A stretch of 64,000 bases of DNA from Franzmannia pantelleriensis (GCF_900102875.1 NZ_FNGH01000005.1:1-64000), one strand, 5' to 3'; shown: positions 1 to 8,810, counted from the stretch's first letter. Numbers and translations are program-made. The notes: generated by a model not told the origin, from the sequence alone.

Positions 1-615
1 GGCGTGACCCTCGGCCAGTCGGCCATGGTCACCGGCGAGGACCGTCCCTTCGGCGACACCTGGGAAGGCCTGATCGACTACGCCAAGGAGAACCCCGGCA
101 CCAGCTATGCGACCCAGACCGCCCTGGACCGCATGATCATCGAATACATCGCCCAGCAGGAAGGCCTCGACCTGCGCATCGTGCCGACCTCCGGTGGCGC
201 CGGCATGGCCCCGCTGATCCTCTCCGGCGACGTCGACTTCGCCTACAGCGGCGGCACCCACTCCGGCTATGCCGACTCCGGCGAGATGCCGGTGCTGCTG
301 AGCCTGGCCGAGGATCGCCTGGCGGCCTTCCCCGACGCCCCGACCCTGCAGGAGGCCGGCTACGACATCAACGCCGCCGAGATCCGCGTGGCCATGGTGC
401 CGCAGAACACCCCGGACAGCCACGTCGAGCGCCTCGCCGAGGCCCTCGAGGCCGCCACCCAGGACGAACGCTTCATCGAGATCACCGAGGAGCGCATCCT
501 GATGCCGGTGACCTGGATGCCCGAGGACGAGGTCACCCAGACCCTCAGCGATCAGGTCGAAGGCTACGAAGCTCTGCTCGAAGAGCTCGGCGGGCTGCCG
601 CAAGACGAGGAGTGA
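1..615 (+). CDS. Tripartite tricarboxylate transporter substrate-binding protein (TctC/Bug family), 3' part only
   Basis: This is the C-terminal 204 codons of a periplasmic solute-binding protein. The frame is open to the first base of the window, so the start and signal peptide lie upstream. Family features are the segment with SGGAGMAPLILSGDVDFAYSG near the middle and the late FPDAPTLQEAGYD stretch, both typical of Bug receptors that bind carboxylates for TctAB-type permeases. Family members are about 320 residues, so roughly a third is missing. A GTG at base 4 is not a credible start because it falls inside the conserved fold. A strong hairpin terminator follows at 655-693, so the gene ends a transcription unit whose other members lie to the left. 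The ligand cannot be inferred. Confidence 0.85.
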   Translation, partial: GVTLGQSAMVTGEDRPFGDTWEGLIDYAKENPGTSYATQTALDRMIIEYIAQQEGLDLRIVPTSGGAGMAPLILSGDVDFAYSGGTHSGYADSGEMPVLLSLAEDRLAAFPDAPTLQEAGYDINAAEIRVAMVPQNTPDSHVERLAEALEAATQDERFIEITEERILMPVTWMPEDEVTQTLSDQVEGYEALLEELGGLPQDEE

Positions 616-654
616 TCGACACACACTGCCCAGTGTAAGCAAGCAGTGACACCG

Positions 655-693
655 CGCCCGAGGCCAGCGAAAAGCGGCCTCGGGCGTTTTTTT
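655..693 (+). terminator. Rho-independent terminator after the TctC gene
   Basis: A perfect 11-bp stem (CGCCCGAGGCC at 655-665 with its complement at 676-686) closes a 10-base loop and is followed directly by seven T residues (687-693). It lies 40 bp after the TctC stop codon. Confidence 0.93.
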
Positions 694-849
694 GACGATA
701 GCACCCAATGCATCAGGCGGGTGGTGCAGTCTGCTGCACTTGGTGGCGCCGGAAATGCGACGCAGTGCATCGTTGCGCCAAGTTTTTCCCGTCATATCAA
801 CTGATTTAATCGAGAAGCGCTATCAACAAGACAACAGCGGAGAACCCTC

Positions 850-2325
850 ATGTTTGATCTGCTCAACGAGCTCCTCTGGGGCAAAATCCTTATCGTCCTG
901 CTGGTAGGCGTGGGCATCGGCTTCACCGTTACCTCACGCTTCGTCCAGTTTCGCTACTTCGGCCGCATGTTCCAGATACTGGGATCTCGCCAGGCCTTCC
1001 GCCATGACAAGCACGGCCACCTCAGCAGCTTCCAGGCGCTGGTGCTGTCCGTCGCTGGCCGCGTGGGCGGCGGCAATATCGCTGGCGTTGCCGTGGCGAT
1101 CACCCTGGGCGGCCCGGGGGCCATCTTCTGGATGTGGTTGGTCGGCCTGATGGGCATGGCCACGAGCTTCCTCGAATGCACCCTGGCGCAGACCTACAAG
1201 CAGCCCCAGAGTGACGGCACCTATCGCGGCGGGCCAGCCTATTACATCGTCAAGGGTCTCGGCCGCAACTGGCGCTGGCTGGCCGGCTTCTATTCGGTGC
1301 TACTGCTGCTGACTTTCGGCTTTGCCTTCACTGCGCTGCAGTCCTACGCCGTGTCCACCTCGTTCAACGACGCCTTCGGCGTGCCGGTGCTCTACAGTGG
1401 CATCGCCCTGGCGATGCTGGTCGGCCTGATCATCTTCGGTGGGATCAAACGGATCGCGCGCATCTCCGAGGTGCTGGTGCCCTTCATGGCCGTCGGCTAT
1501 CTGCTGATCGCACTGATCGTGGTCGGCTTGAATCTCGAGCGCATCCCCGAGGTGGTGATGCTGATCGTCAACAGCGCCTTCGGCCTGGAGCCTGCCATCG
1601 GCGGCGGCATCGGGGCAGCCATCATGATAGGCCTCCAGCGCGGTCTGTTCTCCAACGAGGCGGGCCTGGGCAGCGCGCCCAACGTCGCCGCCGTGGCCTA
1701 TGTGCCGCATCCCGCCAACCAGGGCATCGTGCAGGCCTTCTCGGTCTTTATCGATACCCTGATCATCTGCTCTTCCACCGCTTTCCTGATCCTGCTCAGC
1801 GGCGCCTATGATCCCGGCGCCAGCGGCAATGTCGAGGGTATTGCGCTGACCCAGTCGGCCCTGGCCGACCACGTCGGGGAGTGGGGCCGCTCCTTCGTCA
1901 GCGTGGCACTGCTGCTATTCGCCTTCAGCACCATTCTTTACAACTACTACCTGGGCGAGAACAGCCTCAACTTCTTCAGCCGCGACAACCAGAACCTGTT
2001 CAACGCCTTCCGCGTGGCGATCGTGCTTCTGGTGTGCTGGGGCGCCACTACCAACCTGGACACCGTGTTCGGCTTCGCCGATGTCACCATGGGCCTGCTG
2101 GCGGTCACCAACCTGGTGGCGCTGATCCTGTTGTTCAAGAAAGGGCTGCGCATCCTCAAGGACTACGACGACCAGCGCCGCCAGGGCGTCAGCCAGCCGG
2201 TCTTCGACGCAAGCCAGCATCAAGACCTGAATCTCTATCCACAAGCCTGGGACCTCGAGCCCGAGGACCGGGAGCATTTACGAGGCAGCACCGCCAAGGC
2301 GCCACACCGTCCCGTCGCGGAGTAA
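850..2325 (+). CDS. Sodium:alanine/glycine symporter (AGCS family)
   Basis: A 491-residue inner-membrane carrier that takes up a small neutral amino acid with sodium. The AGCS signature is clear: GGGNIAGVAVAI followed by GGPGAIFWMW at about residues 73-97, then the conserved GLQRGLFSNEAGLGSAPN stretch near residue 265. About ten or eleven hydrophobic segments cover most of the chain, and the length is normal. ATG is preceded by a GGAG-like ribosome site. The gene stands 66 bp before aspartase and asparaginase on the same strand, so asparagine, alanine or glycine are plausible cargoes; asparagine is my inference from context only. No terminator is visible between this gene and aspA. Confidence 0.92.
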   Translation: MFDLLNELLWGKILIVLLVGVGIGFTVTSRFVQFRYFGRMFQILGSRQAFRHDKHGHLSSFQALVLSVAGRVGGGNIAGVAVAITLGGPGAIFWMWLVGLMGMATSFLECTLAQTYKQPQSDGTYRGGPAYYIVKGLGRNWRWLAGFYSVLLLLTFGFAFTALQSYAVSTSFNDAFGVPVLYSGIALAMLVGLIIFGGIKRIARISEVLVPFMAVGYLLIALIVVGLNLERIPEVVMLIVNSAFGLEPAIGGGIGAAIMIGLQRGLFSNEAGLGSAPNVAAVAYVPHPANQGIVQAFSVFIDTLIICSSTAFLILLSGAYDPGASGNVEGIALTQSALADHVGEWGRSFVSVALLLFAFSTILYNYYLGENSLNFFSRDNQNLFNAFRVAIVLLVCWGATTNLDTVFGFADVTMGLLAVTNLVALILLFKKGLRILKDYDDQRRQGVSQPVFDASQHQDLNLYPQAWDLEPEDREHLRGSTAKAPHRPVAE

Positions 2326-2391
2326 ACGCCACGCGCCGGCCCTCGCTTAGCCAGGGTCGGCGTACTCTTCCAACACTAGAGCGTCTACGCC

Positions 2392-3810
2392 ATGACTACT
2401 CGTATCGAACATGACCTGCTGGGCGAGCGCGCCCTGCCGGCGGATGCCTGGTACGGCATCCAAACCCAGCGAGCGCTGGAGAACTTTCGTATCACAGGGA
2501 TTCCGATCAGCCACTTCCCCGAGCTGGTGCAGGCACTGGCCATGGTCAAGTCGGCCGCCGCCAGCGCCAACCAGGCAGTGGGCACCCTTGAGCCCCACAA
2601 GGCCAAAGCGATCCAGGCCGCCTGCCAGGAGATCATCGACGGCGCGCTGCACGACCAGTTCGTCGTCGACCTGATCCAGGGCGGAGCGGGCACCTCCACC
2701 AACATGAACGCCAACGAGGTCATCGCCAACCTGGCACTGGCCAAGCTGGGCCATCCCAAGGGGGCCTACCAGCACCTGCACCCCAACGACGACGTCAACC
2801 GCTCCCAGTCGACCAACGACGCCTATCCCACCGCCGCCTGCCTGAGCCTGCAGTTCGCCGCGGAGCCGCTGATCTCCGCCATCAGCGAGCTGGGCGATGC
2901 CCTGCAGGACAAGGGCGTGGCGTTCGCCGACGTGGTCAAGATGGGGCGCACCCAGCTGCAGGACGCCGTGCCCATGACCCTGGGGCAGGAGTTCGAGGCC
3001 TTCGCGGTCAACCTCGGCGAGGACATCGACCGCCTGCGCGAGGCCCAGCGGCTGCTGTGCGAGATCAACCTCGGCGGCACCGCCATCGGCACCGGCCTCA
3101 ACGCCCCGGCACGCTACCAGGCGCTGGCCGTCGAGCACCTGGCACAGCTGTCGGCGCGCCAGCTGGTACCGGCGTCACACCTCATCGAGGCCACCTCGGA
3201 CATGGGCGCCTTCGTGTTCCTGTCGGGGATGCTCAAGCGCTTCGCCATCAAGCTCGGCAAGCTGTGCAATGATCTACGCCTGCTTTCCAGCGGGCCGCGT
3301 ACCGGACTGGGGGAAATCACCCTGCCCCCGGTGCAGCCCGGCTCCTCGATCATGCCCGGCAAGATCAACCCGGTGATTCCCGAGGCGGTCAACCAGACCG
3401 TCTACCAGGTGATCGCCAGCGATCTCGCCGTGACCATGGCCGCCGAGGCGGGGCAGCTGCAGCTCAATGCCATGGAACCGATGATCATCTACAACCTGCT
3501 CAATGCCATGCGCATGCTGGGCGAGGCCTGCCATATGCTGCGCACCCGCTGCATCGTCGGCATCGAAGCCAACCGCGAGACCTGCGCCCAGCACGTCGAG
3601 CGCAGCATCGGCGTGGTGACCTCGCTGGTCCCCCACATCGGCTACGCCAACGCCACGCGTATCGCCCGCCAGGCCCTGCACAGTGGCGCCACGGTCCGCG
3701 AGCTGGTGATCGCCGAAGGGCTGCTGGATCCTAAGCGCCTCGATGCGCTGTTGCTTCCCAACGCGATGCTGGCCCCGATGCCGGAGGAGCCCCCGTGCCA
3801 CGACTGTTGA
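2392..3810 (+). CDS. aspA: Aspartate ammonia-lyase
   Basis: A 472-residue member of the aspartase/class II fumarase superfamily, expected to convert aspartate to fumarate plus ammonia in the cytosol as a tetramer. The superfamily signature GSSIMPGKINP is at about residues 317-327, and the substrate-binding stretches GAGTSTNMNANEVIAN (about residue 100) and HPNDDVNRSQSTND (about 130) are intact. Aspartase is preferred over fumarase because of the overlapping asparaginase gene and the preceding amino-acid symporter, although the two families are close. The last 16 bases overlap the next gene, which implies translational coupling. Together the pair would run asparagine to aspartate to fumarate. 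Confidence 0.88.
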   Translation: MTTRIEHDLLGERALPADAWYGIQTQRALENFRITGIPISHFPELVQALAMVKSAAASANQAVGTLEPHKAKAIQAACQEIIDGALHDQFVVDLIQGGAGTSTNMNANEVIANLALAKLGHPKGAYQHLHPNDDVNRSQSTNDAYPTAACLSLQFAAEPLISAISELGDALQDKGVAFADVVKMGRTQLQDAVPMTLGQEFEAFAVNLGEDIDRLREAQRLLCEINLGGTAIGTGLNAPARYQALAVEHLAQLSARQLVPASHLIEATSDMGAFVFLSGMLKRFAIKLGKLCNDLRLLSSGPRTGLGEITLPPVQPGSSIMPGKINPVIPEAVNQTVYQVIASDLAVTMAAEAGQLQLNAMEPMIIYNLLNAMRMLGEACHMLRTRCIVGIEANRETCAQHVERSIGVVTSLVPHIGYANATRIARQALHSGATVRELVIAEGLLDPKRLDALLLPNAMLAPMPEEPPCHDC

Positions 3811-4817
3811 TACTGTATACCGGCGGCACCCTGGGCATGCAGGCGTCACCGGCGGGCTACGTGCCCTCGGCCGACTTCGACGAACGCCTGGGCGCGGTCC
3901 TGGCAAGCTATCCGGCCGGGACACTGCCGGATTACACCCTGCACCGCCTGCAGCCATTGATCGACAGCGCCGACCTCAGCCAGGAATGCTGGCAACGCAT
4001 GGTCAGCGTGCTGGCCGCGGCCTGGGAGCGCTACGACGGTTTCGTGATCCTGCATGGCACCGACACCATGGCCCATACGGCCTCGGCGCTCTCCTTCCTG
4101 CTCGGCGCACTCGACAAGCCGGTGGTCCTGACCGGGTCCCAGATCCCACTCGGCGAACCGCGCAGCGATGCCCTCAATAACATCATCCTGGCCATGCAGG
4201 CGGCCACACACCCGGCTGCCCCCCGCGAGGTGTGCCTCGCCTTCCACGACCGCCTACTACGCGGCAACCGTGCTCGCAAGTGCCGGACTCAAGGCCTGGA
4301 TGCGTTCGATTCGCCCAACGCCCCCTGGCTCGGCGAGGCGGGCATCGAGCTGCACGTCTCGGCGCACGACCCGCTGCCGAGCGGCACCCCCGAGCTGGTA
4401 GTGCCTGCTTTCGACGCGGGCCGCGTCGGCGTGCTGCACTGCCATCCAGGGCTGTCGCCGCGGCAGGTCGCCCGGCAGCTCGACGACGAGCAGCTTCAAG
4501 GCCTGGTGCTGATGACCTACGGGGTCGGCAACCCACCAGGGCTCGACGGTCAATTACTCGATTGCCTGCAGCGGGCTGCCGACCGGGGCCTGGTCGTCTT
4601 CAACGTAACACAGTGCGGTCAGGGCACGGTGCAGCAGGCCACCTACGCCACCGGCAAACGCCTCCACGATGCCGGGGTGGTGTCAGGGCAGGACATCACC
4701 CCCGAAGCCGCAATCACCAAGCTGCAGGTGCTGCTCGCTCGCGGGCAGTCCGGCCAGGCGCTCCGCGACGCCCTGGGCCTGCCATTGCGTGGCGAAATGC
4801 GTGGACCGGAGAGCTAA
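3795..4817 (+). CDS. ansA: L-asparaginase, cytosolic type I
   Basis: A 340-residue asparaginase hydrolysing asparagine to aspartate and ammonia. The N-terminal nucleophile motif YTGGTLG (Thr12) and the second catalytic block HGTDT (about residues 87-91) are both present, as is LTGSQIP near 116. There is no signal peptide, so this is the cytosolic rather than the periplasmic type. Translation starts at GTG 3795, inside the aspA reading frame; starting later would lose the catalytic Thr. Product (aspartate) feeds the upstream aspartase. The transcription unit appears to end here, since 155 bp separate it from the next gene. Confidence 0.9.
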   Translation: MPRLLILYTGGTLGMQASPAGYVPSADFDERLGAVLASYPAGTLPDYTLHRLQPLIDSADLSQECWQRMVSVLAAAWERYDGFVILHGTDTMAHTASALSFLLGALDKPVVLTGSQIPLGEPRSDALNNIILAMQAATHPAAPREVCLAFHDRLLRGNRARKCRTQGLDAFDSPNAPWLGEAGIELHVSAHDPLPSGTPELVVPAFDAGRVGVLHCHPGLSPRQVARQLDDEQLQGLVLMTYGVGNPPGLDGQLLDCLQRAADRGLVVFNVTQCGQGTVQQATYATGKRLHDAGVVSGQDITPEAAITKLQVLLARGQSGQALRDALGLPLRGEMRGPES

Positions 4818-4829
4818 GCCAAATACGGC

Positions 4830-4844
4830 GTACAAAATATGTAC
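4830..4844. promoter_or_regulatory. Perfect inverted repeat GTACA-N5-TGTAC
   Basis: GTACA at 4830-4834 and TGTAC at 4840-4844 form a perfect palindrome with a 5-bp AT spacer. It lies 12 bp after the asparaginase stop and about 130 bp before the DUF6482-like gene. A further GTACA occurs at about 4948. It is a candidate operator, but the cognate regulator is not identifiable from the sequence. Confidence 0.35.
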
Positions 4845-4972
4845 AAACTTTTGATATCAGTGAGGCACGCCTTCGGTTGCCATCAGGAATATTTCGCCGA
4901 TGCAGGCAAAAGTTCGCCCCGGGCGCCAATCTCTCCTACATTACTTGTACATCCCCTTGTGAGGCACACATC

Positions 4973-5317
4973 ATGGCCGAGAGCATCCACCCTGTCTCGG
5001 GCAACATCACCCTGAAGCAGCTCAGCCGCGGCGTGGCCGATGGGCACACGCCGATCGTCGAGGTCGAGTCCCAGGACGGCATCTACATCGTCCGCCTGCA
5101 CTACTCGAACGGCGTAGCCGAACTCTCTGACGAGCACGGCAAGACGCGCACCTTCCTGGGCACCGGCGAGATCCGCGACCTACTCAGCGAGACCGGACTC
5201 ACCCACGGCGTGCTGACCTGGGCCGACCAGTGTGGCGATGAGATGATTGGCGTCCCGGGACACGCCATTACCCCGGACGAAATGCTCGCCTACGGCACCC
5301 GCATCTCGTTTCGCTGA
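4973..5317 (+). CDS. Small conserved protein, DUF6482-like
   Basis: A 114-residue soluble protein with no signal peptide or membrane segment. It starts at ATG 4973 behind a GAGG site. A much longer open frame extends upstream through the asparaginase gene, but that part is only an antiparallel-type shadow with no ribosome site. The chain (MAESIHPVSGNITLK, then IYIVRLHYSNGVAELSDEHGKTRTF) resembles the DUF6482 family found in Pseudomonas and Halomonas; I recognise the pattern but not a function. It stands alone between asparaginase and the convergent glyoxalase gene. Confidence 0.75.
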   Translation: MAESIHPVSGNITLKQLSRGVADGHTPIVEVESQDGIYIVRLHYSNGVAELSDEHGKTRTFLGTGEIRDLLSETGLTHGVLTWADQCGDEMIGVPGHAITPDEMLAYGTRISFR

Positions 5318-5382
5318 GCCAGACATGACAGCGGCGCCCTGGTGGAATCCAAGGCGCCGCATCCATGATGGGTCGATGGTGA

Positions 5383-5916
5383 CTAGTCGCCGAGCTGGTT
5401 GAGACGCGCCGCCTCGACGATCTCGATCCAGTAGCCGTCGACATCCTTGATGAAGGCAACGTCCTTCATCTTGCCCTGGTCGGGCCGCTTGACGTACTCG
5501 ACGCCGTTGGCATCGAACCAGGCCACCGCCGCGTCGAGGTCGGGTACGCTGAAGCAGATATGCCCAAAGCCCTGGGGCTCGGCATTGCCATCGTGATAGG
5601 CGAAGTCGTCCTGGGTTTCGGTACCCCAGTTGTGGGTCAGCTCGAGCAGCCCCTTCTGGCTGAAGGTCCATACCGTGCGCTGCCCGTCATCGTCCGGCAC
5701 CTCGTCGCCAGCCTCGAGTTTGGCCAGGAAATAGAGGCTGAACTGCATCTCCTCGAAGTCGAGCCGCCGCACCACCTGCATGCCGAACACCCGGGTATAG
5801 AAGGCCAGCGCCTTCTCGGGGTCCTTGATCCGCAGCATGGTGTGATTGAGCCGGAAGCCCTGCGATTCGGCGGTTGGGGCCTGCACGCCGGGATGCTGCT
5901 CACCGTTGAAGCTCAT
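5383..5916 (-). CDS. gloA: Lactoylglutathione lyase (glyoxalase I)
   Basis: A 177-residue enzyme that isomerises the methylglyoxal-glutathione hemithioacetal to S-lactoylglutathione, the first step of methylglyoxal detoxification. Both halves of the vicinal-oxygen-chelate fold are present, and the four metal ligands can be placed at His25, Glu92, His119 and Glu165. The segment GGIEPF-type substrate loop is replaced by the usual proteobacterial YVKRPDQGKMKDVAF. An AGGA site precedes the ATG on the minus strand. Length is typical of the longer, Zn-type class rather than the 135-residue E. coli Ni enzyme. It is monocistronic. Confidence 0.93.
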   Translation of the reverse strand: MSFNGEQHPGVQAPTAESQGFRLNHTMLRIKDPEKALAFYTRVFGMQVVRRLDFEEMQFSLYFLAKLEAGDEVPDDDGQRTVWTFSQKGLLELTHNWGTETQDDFAYHDGNAEPQGFGHICFSVPDLDAAVAWFDANGVEYVKRPDQGKMKDVAFIKDVDGYWIEIVEAARLNQLGD

Positions 5917-6002
5917 CCGAAAATCCTCTATTAATCAAAGGGTGTATTAACGAATACTAGCGTAACTGCGTGCGCAGCAACGCGAATTCAAGGCCTGAGC
6001 CA

Positions 6003-6503
6003 ATGACGACACCCTACGCTTTCACCCACTGGCGTATCCTGCCGCTGTGCTGGGCCCTGCTGCTGCTGGCACTGCTCTCCGGCTGCGCCAGTCGCGATAT
6101 CGCTACCCGCGACGCGCCGGTCGCCGCCACCGGACTTTCCATCGAGCGTGCCATGATCCTGGCCAACGCCCAGCAGGCGCTGGGCACGCCCTATCGCTTC
6201 GGGGGCAATACCCGGGAAGGGCTCGACTGCTCGGGACTGGTGGAGATGGCCTATCGCGCCGCCGGTATCCGCGTGCCGCGCACCGCCGACGATCAATTCC
6301 GCCAGCTGCCACAGGTGGATGAGGCACGCCCCGGCGACCTGCTGTTCTTCGGCAGTGGGCGCAAGGCAACCCACGTGGGAATCTATCAGGGTGACCGACA
6401 GATGATTCACGCCCCGGGACGCGGGCGCGAGGTCGTCAGCGTACCGCTGGATATCGACTACTGGCAGAATCGCTTTCTGGGCGCCGCGGGGCCGGCGCCC
6501 TAG
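6003..6503 (+). CDS. NlpC/P60 family lipoprotein, probable peptidoglycan endopeptidase
   Basis: A 166-residue lipoprotein. The start at ATG 6003 gives a hydrophobic signal with lipobox LLSGC, the lipidated cysteine being residue 28; an upstream GTG at 5970 would add a charged leader and is less likely. The NlpC/P60 domain fills the remainder: catalytic Cys76 in DCSGL, His124 in HVGIY, and a third polar residue at His136. It resembles E. coli MepS/Spr and should cleave D-Glu-DAP-type bonds in peptidoglycan stems during wall growth. Its stop codon overlaps the convergent mntR stop at a shared CTAG. Confidence 0.9.
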   Translation: MTTPYAFTHWRILPLCWALLLLALLSGCASRDIATRDAPVAATGLSIERAMILANAQQALGTPYRFGGNTREGLDCSGLVEMAYRAAGIRVPRTADDQFRQLPQVDEARPGDLLFFGSGRKATHVGIYQGDRQMIHAPGRGREVVSVPLDIDYWQNRFLGAAGPAP

Positions 6504-6979
6504 CCCTCTCCGCTCTGCAGCCGCGTGAAGCGCTGCATGGCGTCGAGGGTTTCCTGGCTGACGTGATGCTCCATGCCCTCGGCATCGATGCGTGCGGTAT
6601 CGTCGCTGACGCCCAGGGCACGCAAGAACTGCAGCACGATGGCATGCCGCTGGCGCGACATCCTCGCCATCGCTTCGCCTTCTTCGGTCAGGAAAAGTGA
6701 ACGATAGGGCTTGCTGGCCACCAGGCCGAGGCTCTTCAAGCGCCCGACCATCTTGGAGACGGTGGCCTGGCTGACCCCCATGCGCAGCGCGATATCCGCC
6801 GAGCGCGCCTCTCCCTGATGCGCGATCAGATCGCCGATCAGTTCGACATAATCTTCGAGCAACTCCGTCTCATGGGCATTGCGCACCGCCGCGTACTGCT
6901 GGGCGTGCTGTTCACTCGGCGGTAGCGCATCCGCCTCGCTCAAACTCGGGGAGGGCGTGTCGTCTGGGGTCTCAATCAT
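6500..6979 (-). CDS. mntR: Manganese transport regulator MntR (DtxR family)
   Basis: A 159-residue metal-dependent repressor. A low-complexity N-terminal extension of about 30 residues precedes the winged helix-turn-helix (about residues 40-100, including SADIALRMGVSQATVSKMVGRLKSLGLV), followed by the DtxR-type dimerisation and metal-binding region with EGMEHHVS. The length matches E. coli MntR rather than the longer DtxR/IdeR with an SH3 domain. It is divergent from the SitABC operon, and the 147-bp gap holds a sequence matching the E. coli MntR operator core. Autoregulation and manganese-dependent repression of sitABC are therefore likely. Confidence 0.92.
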   Translation of the reverse strand: MIETPDDTPSPSLSEADALPPSEQHAQQYAAVRNAHETELLEDYVELIGDLIAHQGEARSADIALRMGVSQATVSKMVGRLKSLGLVASKPYRSLFLTEEGEAMARMSRQRHAIVLQFLRALGVSDDTARIDAEGMEHHVSQETLDAMQRFTRLQSGEG

Positions 6980-7045
6980 GCGACGAATATAGCCAACCTG
7001 CCGCGGCGCAGCAACCTCACATCATTAATGCCTTGCACAATACAG

Positions 7046-7059
7046 TTAGCCTTTGCTAA
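7046..7059. promoter_or_regulatory. Candidate MntR operator between mntR and sitA
   Basis: TTAGCCTTTGCTAA is a 5+4+5 inverted repeat. Its complement contains TAGCAAAGGCTA, the same core as the published E. coli MntR box. It lies 67 bp upstream of sitA and overlaps a possible promoter (TTGCAC at 7033-7038, TAAGTT near 7057), so bound repressor would block transcription. Confidence 0.78.
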
Positions 7060-7126
7060 GTTATTTACACGATATCCAATCGCTGCTGCTCAATGCTCGA
7101 CGGCGCCTCGTCAATAGGAGATACCG

Positions 7127-8038
7127 ATGCAATCTTGCAAGCCTGTCGCGTTGCTGGGCGTACTGGCCTTTGGCATTGCAAACGTCGCTCACGCCGAGCC
7201 CCAGCCGTTCAAGGTCGTCGCCAGCTTCTCGGTACTCGGCGATCTGGTCGAGCAGGTCGCCGGCGACGACGCCGAGGTCAGCACCCTGACCCCGGTGGGC
7301 GCTGAGGTGCATGAGTGGGAGCTGATTCCGAGCAATTTCATCGATCTCGAGGAAGCCGACCTGGTGTTCTACAACGGCTACGGTCTCGAACAGTGGCTCG
7401 CCCAGGTCGAATCGAGCGTCCGCGACGGCGTGCCCCTGGTGGCCGTGGCCGAGGCGTCGGACTACCCCACCCAGCCAATCGTCACCGGCGAGCAGGCCGG
7501 GGAGCCTGATCCGCACCTGTGGATGGACCCACGCGCCAGCGCCGAATTTGCCAGGGTGATCGCCGACGTCCTGAGCGAGGCAAGGCCGGAGGCCGCCGAG
7601 GGCTTCGAAGCACGCGGTGAAGCACTTGCCGAGTCGCTCGAGGCTTTGCACGTTGAGATCGAGGGGATGCTGGCCGAGATTCCAACCGCACAGCGCCTGC
7701 TGGTCACCAGCGAGGCGGCGTTCATCTACTTCGCCGATGCCTTCGACTTCGAACATGACGGCATCTGGGGCACCAACGCCGAGGAGGAGGGCACGCCGCG
7801 CCAGCTGATGCGCATCGTCGACCTGATCGAGGAACGTCAGCCGGCCGCCATCTTCTGGGAAAGCACCATCTCCGACCGCCACGTGCGCAGCGTCGCCGAC
7901 GAGACCGATATCGCCATCGCCGGGCCGCTCTACGTCGACTCGGTCAGTGAAGCAGATGCCGAGGCACCCGACTACTCCGCCATGCTGCGCCATAACGCGG
8001 CGCTGTTGAAGGCGACCCTGGGAGCAGGTCGTGACTGA
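7127..8038 (+). CDS. sitA: Manganese/iron ABC transporter substrate-binding protein
   Basis: A 303-residue periplasmic cluster A-I metal-binding lipoprotein-like receptor; the signal peptide ends at about AHA (residues 21-23). The four metal ligands can be placed at His62, His130 (DPHLWMDP), Glu196 and Asp271 (LYVDS). This His-His-Glu-Asp set is typical of Mn/Fe receptors such as SitA, PsaA and MntC, whereas ZnuA uses three histidines. The long His/Asp-rich loop of ZnuA is absent. A clear AGGAGA site precedes the ATG. It heads an operon with overlapping ATPase and permease genes and an MntR box upstream, so manganese is the most likely substrate. Confidence 0.92.
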   Translation: MQSCKPVALLGVLAFGIANVAHAEPQPFKVVASFSVLGDLVEQVAGDDAEVSTLTPVGAEVHEWELIPSNFIDLEEADLVFYNGYGLEQWLAQVESSVRDGVPLVAVAEASDYPTQPIVTGEQAGEPDPHLWMDPRASAEFARVIADVLSEARPEAAEGFEARGEALAESLEALHVEIEGMLAEIPTAQRLLVTSEAAFIYFADAFDFEHDGIWGTNAEEEGTPRQLMRIVDLIEERQPAAIFWESTISDRHVRSVADETDIAIAGPLYVDSVSEADAEAPDYSAMLRHNAALLKATLGAGRD

Positions 8039-8810
8039 GATCCCCGCCATCGAGGCTCGCCAGCTGTCCGTGGCCTACCACCGCCAGCCGGTACTCAGCG
8101 ACATCAGCCTGACGCTGCCCGCCGGCCAGTGGACGGCCATCGTCGGCCCCAATGGGGCCGGCAAGTCGAGCCTGCTGAAGGTGGTAACCGGTGGCCTGAA
8201 GCCACTGCGCGGTGAGCTCCGGGTACTAGGCGGCAACGCCAGAGACCAGCGGCGTGCCGGCAAGGTCGCCTATATGCCCCAGCAGGAGCAGATGGAGTGG
8301 GACTTCCCGGTATCGGTGCAGGAAACCGTGATGACCGGGCGCTACGGCCTGATGCGTCATGATGCCTGGTGGCAGCGCATGCTGCCCGAGCGCTGGGCCA
8401 ATCCGCTGCACCGCCTTGCCGTTGATGAAGCCCTTGAGGCGGTCGATATGCAGGCCCATGCGGCCAGCCCCATTGGCGAGCTCTCCGGCGGCCAAAAGAA
8501 GCGCGTGATGCTGGCCAGGGCATTGGCCCAACAAGCTGACATCCTGCTGCTGGACGAGCCCCTTGCCGGCGTCGATCCGCCTAGCGAGCGGCTGATCCTG
8601 GACATGCTCGAAGGCGAACGCAGGGCCGGTCGCACCATCGTCATGGTGACCCACGATCTGCCCAGCGCCCGCCGCCACGCCGATCAGGTCGCGCTGATCA
8701 ATCAGACGCTGGTCGGCATGGGCTCTCCCACGGAGATGCTCAGCGATGCCATGCTGGCCCGGCTGGCCGTCGGCGGCTCGACCGCGGGAGGCTTGCGTGT
8801 CGCTGCTTGA
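8031..8810 (+). CDS. sitB: Manganese ABC transporter ATP-binding protein
   Basis: A 259-residue ABC ATPase that powers the SitC permease. Walker A GPNGAGKS is at about residues 39-46, the signature LSGGQKKR near 149 and Walker B LLLDEPLAGVD near 171, with the switch histidine in VTHDL. Translation begins at GTG 8031, overlapping the last eight bases of sitA. The family is the metal (Mn/Zn/Fe chelate) ATPase group. Its 3' end overlaps sitC. Confidence 0.93.
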   Translation: MTEIPAIEARQLSVAYHRQPVLSDISLTLPAGQWTAIVGPNGAGKSSLLKVVTGGLKPLRGELRVLGGNARDQRRAGKVAYMPQQEQMEWDFPVSVQETVMTGRYGLMRHDAWWQRMLPERWANPLHRLAVDEALEAVDMQAHAASPIGELSGGQKKRVMLARALAQQADILLLDEPLAGVDPPSERLILDMLEGERRAGRTIVMVTHDLPSARRHADQVALINQTLVGMGSPTEMLSDAMLARLAVGGSTAGGLRVAA

